Assembly (NCBI GenBank): GCA_022447625.1 | Contig: JAKVAX010000013.1 | Span: 1-64,000 of the forward strand | Length of the DNA: 64,000 bases | Source: Flavobacteriales bacterium | GTDB lineage: Bacteria; Bacteroidota; Bacteroidia; Flavobacteriales_D; Sanyastnellaceae | Direction of reading: 5' to 3' | In this document: piece by piece, positions 26,901-35,659 of the stretch | How positions within the stretch are numbered: the stretch's first letter is position 1 | Layout: each line of letters begins with the position of its first letter | Program-made: the position numbers and the translations under genes | The notes under the pieces: model-generated | What the model was told of the DNA's origin: nothing | The model's input: only the letters and a program-made list of their open reading frames with translations | Databases searched by the model: none

Positions 26901-28557
26901 CCCAACCTTGACAGGAGTAGTAGACTGAATAGCGAATGATGGTAATGGTGTTCTCAAACTCATTCGACTCTACATTGTATGGATCACCGGGAGATGCAAT
27001 CAATAAGAACTTGAGGATGTTGTAGTCTACCGGGGTGCAGTTGTAATCAACCAGGTGCTCATTGGGCTCAATACCTAACTCAATCCCGTGAATGTTCCCG
27101 TTGGCCATTCCAATACGACGCACCTGCTCTGGGTAGCCAATCTCGGTGAGATAGTTTTGCATGTCGAGATAGGCTTGCTCACCTACCTCCGGATATTGAT
27201 CAAGTAGCATCTGCCTAGCCGCGGGTCTGCGCAGGAAATTATCCGCGAAGTTATCAGCCTCCTCCACGTGTTCTTCTAGGAAGAAGATGGCTTCTCTCAA
27301 GCTTCTAGGAATGTGTGCTCCCTTATGCGGTGAGTCAAGTGAAATCCAGGAACGAGTGCAGTGTGGGATACCTTCTAGCTCCATTTGTCGTAGTGCGATG
27401 CGACTGACTTGACCACCCTTACTTGCCCCCGCGACTACAAGCTCGTTCTGGCTCACTTTGTGCTCATTAGCCAGCTGAATAACGGCTTTTAGCACTTCCG
27501 CGTTAGCGAGCATATCAGCGGCTCCATCAAAGAAATCGACTAGAATGATATCGTAACCTGCATCCCTTAAGGTGTTGATCATCTCGGGCGTGTTATAGAG
27601 GAATGGATACTCTGCTGATTGGCCAGACGAAAACTCATACCATCCAAAAGTTCCATTCCGTAGGACACTGGCATCGAATCCAAAATCAATCCCTTCCACA
27701 AATATGAAGGGACGATCAAACTGGTCATCCTCGCTGGTGAGCGTGTAGGCATTGGCGTAGATACTTGTACCTTCGTATTCTACCCGAACGCGCCAAGGGA
27801 AAATGGGGTTTTCAGGTTCCCACGGAGGAAGATTTGGCAGGGGAATAGCCGATACACCCCCCGCAGTGCGAACCTTCATACCGGTACGATACTCTTGTTC
27901 ATTGATGGTCGCCTTGAACCGAATGTGACGATCAACTTGTTGTGACTCATAAGTAACCTCTCGTACTTGATCTGGCTCCATGGGTTGAAAGCCGAATCCA
28001 TCGTCAAAGTCAATCATGACATCAGACATTACGCCCAACTCAGTGAAAAAGAAATCACTCGAAAGCTGAAACAAATACGTTCCCTCAGTATAGCGGTCAA
28101 AATCGAGATAAATAGCAAAGAACTCTTCTTGGTATACCGGCGATTCCAAAGGACCAGAGATGTCTATAAACTGGTCGTCAATCATAGCGAGAAGCCCTAG
28201 GCCAAAAGCATTGGCCACGAGATCGTCATAGACGCCGGCAGCGAGATGAATCGGAATCACTGTATCCAGAGATTTCCTTGCCTTGGCCGATTGACGAAGC
28301 GTTTGGGCAGACGGAATGTTATTCGATGCATACTCGGCCTTGTTCAGTTTGAAGAATAATGATCTGACCGTCTCAGGGTAGGAGCTAGTGAAGCTTGAAC
28401 CATCCGGAATGGCCATTGGAAGGGTGTTCGAATTGGGCAGAAAAACGTCAGTTTGGATGAGTGGTGCAAGCTGTAAAAGCTCTGGATTGAGTTGCGCGCG
28501 AAGGGCAAAACAGGCGCACAACATCACGGCCACATGGGCTGAAAATAGGTAGTTCAT
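23941..28557 (-). CDS. very large secreted hydrolase/beta-helix protein with T9SS tail
   Basis: 1538 residues from ATG 28557, which begins a signal peptide (MNYLFSAHVAVMLCACFALRAQ). Residues about 280-650 form an alpha/beta hydrolase with a GASKGG elbow (Ser379), like PGAP1-type or cutinase-like esterases. From about 730 to 1160 short repeating strands rich in Gly, Asn and Leu (LHLKNGASILIEEGADLLIY) suggest a right-handed beta-helix. The end has the type A sorting pattern LYPNPSEAIIFIRF ... GMYILE. Probably exported through T9SS as a surface esterase or adhesin. Substrate unknown. Confidence 0.82.
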   Translation of the reverse strand: MNYLFSAHVAVMLCACFALRAQLNPELLQLAPLIQTDVFLPNSNTLPMAIPDGSSFTSSYPETVRSLFFKLNKAEYASNNIPSAQTLRQSAKARKSLDTVIPIHLAAGVYDDLVANAFGLGLLAMIDDQFIDISGPLESPVYQEEFFAIYLDFDRYTEGTYLFQLSSDFFFTELGVMSDVMIDFDDGFGFQPMEPDQVREVTYESQQVDRHIRFKATINEQEYRTGMKVRTAGGVSAIPLPNLPPWEPENPIFPWRVRVEYEGTSIYANAYTLTSEDDQFDRPFIFVEGIDFGFDASVLRNGTFGWYEFSSGQSAEYPFLYNTPEMINTLRDAGYDIILVDFFDGAADMLANAEVLKAVIQLANEHKVSQNELVVAGASKGGQVSRIALRQMELEGIPHCTRSWISLDSPHKGAHIPRSLREAIFFLEEHVEEADNFADNFLRRPAARQMLLDQYPEVGEQAYLDMQNYLTEIGYPEQVRRIGMANGNIHGIELGIEPNEHLVDYNCTPVDYNILKFLLIASPGDPYNVESNEFENTITIIRYSVYYSCQGWDCFQWDWPISWATHEHIARVPNNYLNYDNAPGGKRTSIKDFAESINASLQSYPTLETWCDLNVGDYEDHHSFISTLSALGIPGNDYYMDVQAQINAGNITTPFDRIYGHPTGNMTHSEINDDMLQIMIEEVLQGESLVPSVLSENTPEGSEFNLAHPSQNVVYTHEVNDGGVLHLNGNLPINFGDDETLFPEDGSHMNCRTSQCGGSLLIGNQGSFFLGSEGGNLTASFTVTAGSSFEMEPGASVIIHENSELVIQSGASCILHGGNLHLKNGASILIEEGADLLIYGDEPIQLEGIEATIDIHGRMHVGDDATATFHGTGSEGGKLRFFSSGMNILGGLNSQLEVIGAGLNDKMIELVEGGNLWTSPEFGKIEVRDASITFGADSKLTAAGGFRATRCKLLGLDINNGLRVYGDGRLKDCLVSAIPIRCYPGNASFRVDDSHLTWVEMQVIGGSYKCFDSQFYKSSIDSESLSHPVTIIGTFFEEQGEHSVALYDDSDVAMLLKDSGISGYNIGLDKSGGAVTIRCSDFSENEVGIRMGLYSELNMSTSFGGGYNYFDQNGVHCELNGVLNFEVDGGYNQFLFAEEYMFEGSILGFCEESCQRLFPVHQNTWFSGVPASSDAILHMVDPECDDLTPFIPLDGCVLKLIDKSPQIPVSCGAMDEHGDHLSALGKSINQEPLIQSDHFDDVPLSSAISRAIWEDQYLKSDADPHLKAAMLHEILYTDLDANDANIRRIMRRASSALQEVRGELALRGQLAFDPDSAQSFDEENDLAVRTLNKVTSESPPIEQYFTQVAYELEKSQLLFSLDLYDRSLEVLEQMEHCGLDYWEQEAVNHRKSRILEYTHREDLLNQYFDNDSVLLSSPDISLFEPQEFDPTQTLFDAEILSPTDIQYPLCGEIGQRTERMSSNNFLLYPNPSEAIIFIRFDDSEEPFDLRILDSSGRCVLQQNTVPDQPIAIDQLAKGMYILEMESLHHSARESLVVH
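27496..27508 (-). repeat. dispersed 13-base motif, exact
   Basis: TTCCGCGTTAGCG; encodes LANAEV in the large hydrolase. Confidence 0.8.
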
Positions 28558-28734
28558 TGGATGTAGTTTGATGTTTGAGTTCAACGAACTTAAGTCGTTT
28601 AAACCCACGTCCGACAGGCGTTTTATCGTCGTTGATGATTACTTTGTGGGTGTCGTTATTTCATGTGTGTAACCATAACCTAATTCGCTCGTAAAAATGC
28701 GTAACGCCCATCCGGTGAACCAATTACGACGATT

Positions 28735-31428
28735 ATGAATCGAAAGTTTACTACACACCACGTGACAGCATTGCTATGTGCAATGGTGTTGACATTCACC
28801 ACGCAAGCCCAAAGCGTGATGCCTCCAGCGAACGATATCTTTCCCTCCGAAACAGAATTAAATACTGCATCCCCCATGCAAGTGTTGGTTGCCAACGCTC
28901 CAGCTTCAGCGGCTTCTCTCGAAGCATACACTGTGGCCTCTGGTGAATGGAATCATCCATCGGTTTGGGATTGTGGATGTGTTCCTGATGCGAACTACGA
29001 TGTCACCATTTTGAATGGTGATAGTGTATCTGTGACGTCGAATATCAGTGTCATGAATTTGACGATCAATGCTGATGCACACCTCGAGATTAGCAGTGCA
29101 GTCTCAGTGGAAGTGTATGTCTCGGGTGACTGGACCAACCAAGGTAGTTTCGATGCTGGAACTTCGCTCGTCAATCTAGATGGGGTGGCATTGCAGCAAG
29201 TTATTGGTGAAAGTGATTTCTATGATTTGAATGTCGCTAACGCGGAAGAAGTAGTCCTTATGGGACCTACTGGGGTCACAAGCCTTCTTTTCCTGAATAC
29301 CACGTTGACTACCAATACCAACTTGGTGCTGAAAAGCAGTGGAATTGGAGCAAGTGGTTCTTTGGCTCCGGTAATGGGTGGTACTTTGAACGGACTTCTT
29401 GGCCTAGAACATACTGTGCAAGCACCATATCAAGGGTGGTTGACAATTGGTGCACCTTTTGTCAATGCAACGCTTGAACAATGGAATGATGACTTTATCA
29501 CTACTGGGTTCGACGGATCTGATTTTCCAGCTTATGAATTCGTAAGTGTTCGAACCTATGATGAGTCGGCAGCACCAGATGAGGATTCGTTCTTACCTGT
29601 AAGTTCAGCAGATGAAATGATCTCCAATGGCCTAGGGTACTATGTTTATGCAAACGCAGGGACCTACACCTTTGATGTATTCGGTCAACCAATGATTGGA
29701 AATACCACGATGCCGGTTACTTTCACCGACACAGGAAATCCAACGTCAGATGGATTCAACGTGGTGGCGAACCCGTTCCCATCGAACATTAATTGGGATG
29801 ATGAAGACTGGACAAAGAACAACATGTACAATGCGATTTACGTTTGGGATGTTGGTCTAAATCAGTTCCGCACCTATGTGAATGGATACGGTGTAAATGG
29901 TGGAACTCCTCTTATTCGAAGTGGAGAGGCCTTTTGGGTACAAGCGAATGCTCCAAGTCCTGAGCTGGGCGTATCGGAAACGGTAAAAGTATCTAGTGAT
30001 TGGACTCCAGAGGTGAACGTCGGTGATCAGTTCTTAAAACTACGTCTAGATGGTTTAGGTCTGGGAGATGAGGTGATTATCGCCTTCGATGAAAATGCCA
30101 CACAAGACTTTGATCAATCGATCGACGCATTCAAGTTTGTAAGTAGTAATGCTGTGTTGTCTATGGCCACGGTTTCAACAGATGATATGAATCTTGCCAT
30201 CAACAATCTGCCACTAGATCAGGCGGCATTTGATGTACCAGTGCTCATTACCAGCCAAGAGGCAGGTGAAATCCAACTTACCGTAGAGAACTTCCCGAAT
30301 ATTACTGATCGATGCATGTTCATGGAAGACATGATCACCGGGGAGCTCTATGATTTAGAGCCCGGAATGCTGATCGTGGTTGAAACAGAAGTTGTAACAG
30401 AACAGGAGCGTTTCATGATTCACATGGGTGAAGCCCTGCAAGTAGAAGCTTCTCCAATTGTATGTTTTGGCGATAATAATGCGAGTATCGAGGTCACAGG
30501 AATAGGAATTGGTCCGTGGACATACACTTGGACTGATGGTGAAGGAACAGAGATTCTTGTAGAAGAAGATGTCAACGGCTCAAGTAGTCTGGATGATCTA
30601 ACCGAAGGAACATATCATGTTTCTGTTCTGGGGAATCCTGTTTGTGACGCACTAAGTAGAACTTTCGAAATCATCGAGCCAGTCGCTATTGAACTCTCAA
30701 GTTCACATGCGGATATTGGATGTGATGAAGTCAATACGGGTGCAGTGACTGTCGAATTCTCAGGAGGCGCTGAGCCGCTCATGGGTCAATGGTTAAATGG
30801 AGAAACGTCAACCTCGTTGACCGATCTAGAAGCAGGAACCTACGTGTTTACCATCACCGATGCCAATGGATGTGAGGTAGAAGAAGTTGTGGTGATCGAT
30901 CAAGCACCAACTGTCGTAGCTGATTTTGAGCCGAGTGCACAGATTGTAAATCTGAGCGATGGCTTGGCCACAATCAACTTCACAAATCTGTCAGAGAATG
31001 GTGAGATATTTGTCTGGGATTTCGGAGATGGAGGGATGCCATCGATGGATGCAAACCCTTCACATTCATACACAGAAACAGGCTCGTAAATCCTTTCGCT
31101 CGATGCTTCGAACGACCAGTGTGACGATTCACATCAGATAGTGGTGATCGTTCAAGACGCCGTTGGAACCGAAGATATTCCAATGGATCAAACCGTGGAT
31201 GTATTCCTCCAAGGAGGTATGCCGGTGATTCGATTCCGTCATGATGACAAACGTGAATACAGCATTCAAGCACACAACTTATTGGGTCAACAATTGATCG
31301 CTCCAATTACGGGAAGCTTCGGAGGAGAAACCTTGCCATTAGAGCTTCTGCACATGGTGCCTGCGACGATGATCACATTGAACAATACAGTCACAGGTGA
31401 ATCACACACCTTCAAGATCTTACGCTGA
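28735..31428 (+). pseudogene. secreted adhesin-like protein (SprB-type repeat, PKD), interrupted by TAA
   Basis: One frame of 898 codons. A signal peptide (MNRKFTTHHVTALLCAMVLTFTTQAQ) precedes a beta-rich exoprotein core, two SprB-like repeats (about 575-725, ending DANGCEVEEV), a PKD domain (about 730-800) and a C-terminal T9SS type A-like tail. Codon 785 (31087-31089) is TAA inside the PKD motif HSYTETGS-stop-ILSL, where family members usually have Tyr. The stop removes the last PKD strand and the sorting tail, so the product would be exported to the periplasm but not to the surface. A terminator follows the full-length end (31471). Confidence 0.78.
29235..29247 (+). repeat. dispersed 13-base motif, exact
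   Basis: CGCTAACGCGGAA; encodes VANAEE in the SprB/PKD gene. Confidence 0.8.
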
Positions 31429-31470
31429 CATAGAGCAGCGCTAAGCTTAACCACATACTTAACATATATA

Positions 31471-31495
31471 AACCCCGCATTTGCGGGGTTTTTTA
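31471..31495 (+). terminator. terminator of the SprB/PKD gene
   Basis: Stem AACCCCGC / GCGGGGTT with a 4-base loop, followed by TTTT. It lies 42 bases after the 31428 stop. Confidence 0.9.
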
Positions 31496-31529
31496 ATCAA
31501 CAAGTGTGTCTATTCGCACCTCGAATTCG

Positions 31530-31537
31530 TAGTTTTG
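31530..31537 (+). promoter_or_regulatory. -7 box of purQ
   Basis: TAGTTTTG matches TAnnTTTG, 16 bases before the purQ ATG at 31554. Confidence 0.55.
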
Positions 31538-31553
31538 CCCCAAATTCTTCTCA

Positions 31554-32249
31554 ATGAAATTTGGTGTAGTCATTTTCCCGGGCAGTAACTGTGATGAAGA
31601 CATGGTATATGTCCTTGAGTCAATCCTTGGTCAACAAGTTGAACGTCTGTGGCACAAAGAGCGTGATCTCAAAGGAGTAGATTTCGTGGTTCTGCCTGGT
31701 GGATTCAGCTATGGAGATTACCTCCGCAGTGGAGCGATTGCTCGATTCTCACCAATCATGGAAAACGTCGTAAAACACGCAAACAAGGGCGGGTACTTAA
31801 TGGGTATCTGTAACGGTTTCCAGGTGTTGACAGAAGCAAACCTTCTACCAGGAGCACTGCTACACAACACTGAACGTAAGTTCATTTGTAAGAATGTTCA
31901 CCTCTTACCTCAGAGCGAGAGAGCGTTGATGACCAACCATCTTGAATTTGATCGCGCTTACCAGATTCCTGTGGCTCACGGTGAGGGTAATTATTTCGCT
32001 GACGCGGAAACGTTGAAGGCATTGAATGACAATGACCAGGTACTTTTCCGTTACTGTGATGCTGAAGGAAATATCTCTGAAGACACGAATCCGAATGGTT
32101 CTGTTGAAAACATCGCAGGTGTGATGAACGAGAACGGAAACGTATTTGGAATGATGCCGCACCCTGAGCGTGCATCTGATAGTGACCTTAGCAATACAGA
32201 CGGACGCGAGATCTTCGAATCGATCTTGAAGAACTTCGTGCTTAGCTAA
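31554..32249 (+). CDS. purQ: phosphoribosylformylglycinamidine synthase subunit PurQ
   Basis: 231 residues. A class I glutamine amidotransferase that supplies ammonia for the fourth step of purine synthesis. The nucleophile is Cys86 (MGICNGFQVL) and the His203-Glu205 pair lies in MMPHPERA. PGSNCDED near the start is specific to PurQ. Cytosolic; needs PurL and PurS, not in this window. purD lies 1.2 kb away on the other strand, giving a loose purine cluster. Ends 8 bases inside the convergent DUF6427 gene. Confidence 0.97.
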   Translation: MKFGVVIFPGSNCDEDMVYVLESILGQQVERLWHKERDLKGVDFVVLPGGFSYGDYLRSGAIARFSPIMENVVKHANKGGYLMGICNGFQVLTEANLLPGALLHNTERKFICKNVHLLPQSERALMTNHLEFDRAYQIPVAHGEGNYFADAETLKALNDNDQVLFRYCDAEGNISEDTNPNGSVENIAGVMNENGNVFGMMPHPERASDSDLSNTDGREIFESILKNFVLS

Positions 32250-33207
32250 GCCATCCGAAGTGCACCCAAATCCAGCTGAGTATTCCACCTATAATGAGGG
32301 TATAGAACAACACCCCCTGTAATCGATATTGACGCTCTAGGAATAGCCATGGGAGCGACCACGCCGCTGGAATCAATAATAGGTTTGATGCCACGGCTTC
32401 ACTGTGGAAGTATGCCGTAATGGCGCTTCCAAGAATTCCAAAAGAGAAAAAGAGCAAGACCGCTTTCGAGTTCTTCGACTTGTTACTGCTCGAAGAGAAG
32501 GTGCCTAGCATGAATAGCAATCCTGTTACACTGAGCAGCGCCATCAAGCTTGCGAAAACAAACAGTGTCCATGAAATATCTGCAGATCCTGGATCGGTGA
32601 GTCCGAACCAAAAGCTATTCAACGGCATATCTAACAACCACAAGAGGGTCGCGAAAATCATGAATGGCAAGATGAAGCCAACAATCGGAAGCATGATTTC
32701 GCGCCAGTTGGCTGCACGAGTGTATAGCACTGCTACGATCAACATCAATTCCGCGCTAGCGAAATAACCGCAAATTACCGTAGCCACGCCAAAAAGAAAA
32801 CCTGCATTGAAATAGCTGGCCGCACCATCGTTTTGACGATAGATCTTCAGGGTCTCATTTACCCCAAGTACAAAGAAAATGGCGCCGGGAAACACCGGTG
32901 AGTACGGAAAAGTATGCGGTATCACCATCGCCGGGAAAATGAAGAAAAATGCAGCTAATACGTTGCCCGAGCGATTGAGCTCATGACGCAGAAAACAGCG
33001 GTTCACAAGCATGGCAGTTGCCAAAACAAAGACCATGTTCACCCATGGATACCCTTGCCAAGTGAGAGAACCCGGGAGCCAAGCATGGCTGTCATTCAAC
33101 TCGATGATGACCGGACTAAGAAAGACGTGCAAACCAATGCCGAGAAGCGCAATTAGTGGCGCTACAAGGTTAGCAATAGGTTGGTTTGAACGTAGAATAC
33201 TTAGCAT
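32242..33207 (-). CDS. DUF6427-type polytopic membrane protein
   Basis: 321 residues from the ATG at 33207 (MLSILRSNQPIANL), with about nine hydrophobic helices and almost no soluble part. It fits the Bacteroidota-specific DUF6427 family, often found beside purD, upp and a small DUF6341 membrane protein, as here. Function unknown; a role in the envelope is inferred only from location. Its promoter (33266-33273) overlaps that of the divergent DUF6341 gene. Exact 13-base motif at 32749-32761. Confidence 0.8.
   Translation of the reverse strand: MLSILRSNQPIANLVAPLIALLGIGLHVFLSPVIIELNDSHAWLPGSLTWQGYPWVNMVFVLATAMLVNRCFLRHELNRSGNVLAAFFFIFPAMVIPHTFPYSPVFPGAIFFVLGVNETLKIYRQNDGAASYFNAGFLFGVATVICGYFASAELMLIVAVLYTRAANWREIMLPIVGFILPFMIFATLLWLLDMPLNSFWFGLTDPGSADISWTLFVFASLMALLSVTGLLFMLGTFSSSSNKSKNSKAVLLFFSFGILGSAITAYFHSEAVASNLLLIPAAWSLPWLFLERQYRLQGVLFYTLIIGGILSWIWVHFGWLS
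32749..32761 (-). repeat. dispersed 13-base motif, exact
   Basis: Encodes FASAEL in a helix of the DUF6427 protein. Confidence 0.8.
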
Positions 33208-33234
33208 GCCTGTCAAAAATCAGTGTCGAATGAA

Positions 33235-33263
33235 TTGCATTTAAAGTCTAAGTGCTATTTTTG
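33235..33263 (+). promoter_or_regulatory. -33/-7 promoter of the DUF6341 gene
   Basis: TTG (33235-33237) and TATTTTTG (33256-33263) are 18 bases apart, close to the Bacteroidetes TTTG-N19-21-TAnnTTTG layout. The ATG follows at 33282. Confidence 0.6.
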
Positions 33264-33265
33264 CC

Positions 33266-33273
33266 CAAAAGTA
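33266..33273 (-). promoter_or_regulatory. -7 box of the DUF6427 gene, divergent and interlocked
   Basis: TACTTTTG on the minus strand lies 2 bases beyond the oppositely oriented -7 box of the DUF6341 gene, so the two -7 boxes abut and RNA polymerase can probably occupy only one at a time. Confidence 0.5.
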
Positions 33274-33281
33274 ATCAAGCC

Positions 33282-33470
33282 ATGAATTTGCAGAGCATCA
33301 TTGACCCAATTGGTAAAATCGTAGAAGATTCATTCGAAGGCGTTCTTGTACCTATCAGTGAAATGTTCAACTGGGGAGTAATCGTCCTTGGTTTGGTTGG
33401 CCTTGGTATCTGGCTGAAGATGCAAGGTGATTACAACAAGAAAGCGCAGCGTGAAGGAACGCTAATGTAA
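33282..33470 (+). CDS. DUF6341-type small membrane protein
   Basis: 62 residues from ATG 33282. One hydrophobic helix (WGVIVLGLVGLGIWLKM, about 33-49) and a basic tail. It corresponds to the small DUF6341 family that neighbours purD and DUF6427 genes in flavobacteria. Role unknown. Shares a divergent promoter region with the DUF6427 gene. Confidence 0.78.
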   Translation: MNLQSIIDPIGKIVEDSFEGVLVPISEMFNWGVIVLGLVGLGIWLKMQGDYNKKAQREGTLM

Positions 33471-33486
33471 TTCGCGTCCCCTCTTT

Positions 33487-34779
33487 TTACTTCGTTGTTT
33501 GAACCTTCTGTAGATCGAATCCGATGTCTTTACGGAAGTATTTCCCGTCAAATTCTACTGCATCAATGGTAGCGTAGCTCTTTTCAAGCGCCTCTTCCAT
33601 GTCTGCACCCATCGACGTCACTGCCATTACGCGCCCACCATTCGTGAGCACCTTATCGCCGTCAAGCTTTGTGCCTGCGTGGTAAACAATGCTCTTGTCT
33701 TTTTCATTTGACATGGTGATAGCCTTTCCTTTTTCATACGAAGCAGGGTATCCATCAGAAGCAAGAATCACGGTCGTTGCCGTACGATCATCAATCTCCA
33801 AATCACATTCACTCAAGGTATCAGTTGCAATTCCCTCGAAGAAGTGCAATAGATCAGACTTGATGCGTGGTAGAATTACCTCTGTTTCAGGGTCTCCTAA
33901 ACGACAATTGTACTCAATCACATATGGATCTCCTTGAACCTTCATTAATCCAAAGAAGATGAATCCTTTGTAGCTGATGTCGTCAGCGTTTAGTCCTTTG
34001 ATAGTTGGAATGATGACATGGTTTTTCACCTTTTCCATGAATTCTGGATTCACGAATGGCACTGGGCTAATCGCGCCCATACCTCCGGTGTTCGGACCAG
34101 TATCACCTTCGCCAATGCGCTTGTAATCTTTCGCTTCAGGGAGAATCTTGTACGATCTTCCGTCAGTAATCACGAACATCGAAACTTCAATCCCTTTCAG
34201 GAACTCTTCGATAACCACTGTGCTGCCAGCATCTCCAAAGACTTTGTCTACGAGCATGTTATTCACCGTGGTCACGGCTTCTTCGATATCATCGGTGATG
34301 ATTACTCCTTTTCCAGCAGCGAGTCCATCAGCTTTAATCACATAAGGCGGCTTCATGCCTTCCAAGAAAGCACGAGCGTCTTTTGCGTTTTCACGCGTGA
34401 AGCTTTTGTAACGAGCTGTTGGGATCTGATGGCGGCGCATGAATTCTTTGGCGAACTCTTTACTACCCTCCAACTGGGCACCCACTTTGTTAGGTCCAAT
34501 CACGCAGATGTGGCTTAGGGAATCATCAGATTCGAAATAGTCTGCAATTCCTTCTACCAATGGTGCTTCAGGGCCAACAACAATAATTTTAATGTCATTA
34601 TCAAGAGCGAACTGAGCAACCGCCTTGAAATCCATCACGTCGAGTGCTACATTCTCAGCAATAGCAGCGGTTCCGGCATTGCCCGGTGCGACGTACAGTT
34701 TCGTCAAAATAGAACTTTGAGCTACTTTCCAGGCGATCGCGTGCTCCCGTCCTCCTGAACCAAGGATCAGAACATTCAT
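33487..34779 (-). CDS. purD: phosphoribosylamine--glycine ligase
   Basis: 430 residues, standard length. N-terminal ILGSGGREHAIAWK, central ATP-grasp with IKADGLAAGKGVII and GGMGAISPVPF. It joins glycine to phosphoribosylamine in purine synthesis, in the cytosol. A good -7 box lies at 34796-34803. Convergent with the DUF6341 gene, 16 bases apart. Confidence 0.97.
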   Translation of the reverse strand: MNVLILGSGGREHAIAWKVAQSSILTKLYVAPGNAGTAAIAENVALDVMDFKAVAQFALDNDIKIIVVGPEAPLVEGIADYFESDDSLSHICVIGPNKVGAQLEGSKEFAKEFMRRHQIPTARYKSFTRENAKDARAFLEGMKPPYVIKADGLAAGKGVIITDDIEEAVTTVNNMLVDKVFGDAGSTVVIEEFLKGIEVSMFVITDGRSYKILPEAKDYKRIGEGDTGPNTGGMGAISPVPFVNPEFMEKVKNHVIIPTIKGLNADDISYKGFIFFGLMKVQGDPYVIEYNCRLGDPETEVILPRIKSDLLHFFEGIATDTLSECDLEIDDRTATTVILASDGYPASYEKGKAITMSNEKDKSIVYHAGTKLDGDKVLTNGGRVMAVTSMGADMEEALEKSYATIDAVEFDGKYFRKDIGFDLQKVQTTK

Positions 34780-34795
34780 AAAGGGGTGTTTTCTA

Positions 34796-34803
34796 CAAAA
34801 TTA
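34796..34803 (-). promoter_or_regulatory. -7 box of purD
   Basis: TAATTTTG on the minus strand, 17 bases upstream of the purD ATG. Confidence 0.55.
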
Positions 34804-34885
34804 GCACTTTGTGCGCCCTTGACAAGCAAGGTTTTCAACAGCGAATACCAGTTCTTGTGTGTACCTTCGCATCGAATCTCTGGTA

Positions 34886-35659
34886 ATGGAAAGAGCAAAA
34901 CTCTCAGTAGTAGTCATCACCTTTAACGAGGAACGGAACATTGAACGTTGTATTCGTTCTGTGCAAGATCTTGCCGACGAAGTGTTGATCCTTGACTCTT
35001 TTTCGAAAGACAACACCAAGCACATCGTTACTTCGCGAGGGGCACGTTTTGAGGAGCATGCCTTTGACGGACATATTCAACAGAAAAACCGAGCTTGGCA
35101 GATGGCAACGCACGATTGGGTGTTAAGCCTAGATGCTGACGAAGCGCTTGATGGTCAATTGAGTGCTGCTATTGAAGAAGTTCTTTCTAACGATGATCCT
35201 CAAATTCATGGTTACTCCATGAACCGCTTAACCAATTACTGTGGTGAATGGGTGCGCCATTCAGGGTGGTATCCCGACACGAAAATGCGACTCTTCCGAA
35301 AAGGAAAAGGGGAGTGGGGAGGTGTGAATCCTCATGATAAGTTTGACCTCCATGAAGGTCTTGCTTCAAGTCACTTGAAGGGCGATATACTTCACTACAG
35401 CTATTACACTTCTGAAGATCACTACAAGCAGATTGAGTACTTCGGTAACATCGCGAGTGAAGAGCTTTACGAACGAGGTGTCAAGAAAGGCTGGTTCACG
35501 ATTTATCTTAAGGTTTTTGCGCAGTTCATGAAGACATTCTTCTTCAAGAAAGGCTTTCTTGATGGCGCAACAGGCTTTACCATCGCTCGCATGAGTGCTT
35601 TTGCGACCTACCGCAAATACGTGAAACTCAAACAAAGACATGCCGGAACTTTCGCCTAA
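34886..35659 (+). CDS. family 2 glycosyltransferase, WaaE/KdtX-like
   Basis: 257 residues from ATG 34886. GT-A fold with the donor strand LSVVVITFNEERNIERC, LILDSFSKDNT and the metal-binding DADE in WVLSLDADEA near residue 90. The segment QQKNRAWQMATHDW is characteristic of the WaaE/KdtX branch that adds a sugar to the lipopolysaccharide inner core. Cytosolic face of the inner membrane. Followed with a 20-base overlap by a family 9 glycosyltransferase, so both are translated together for core or O-chain synthesis. Confidence 0.88.
   Translation: MERAKLSVVVITFNEERNIERCIRSVQDLADEVLILDSFSKDNTKHIVTSRGARFEEHAFDGHIQQKNRAWQMATHDWVLSLDADEALDGQLSAAIEEVLSNDDPQIHGYSMNRLTNYCGEWVRHSGWYPDTKMRLFRKGKGEWGGVNPHDKFDLHEGLASSHLKGDILHYSYYTSEDHYKQIEYFGNIASEELYERGVKKGWFTIYLKVFAQFMKTFFFKKGFLDGATGFTIARMSAFATYRKYVKLKQRHAGTFA

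Noticed and set aside
5078-31089. Alternative genetic code
   Set aside because: TAA, TAG and TGA all appear both as disrupting codons and as normal gene ends.
34018-34518. 166-codon open frame opposite purD
   Set aside because: Antisense shadow of a conserved gene; composition follows purD codon use.
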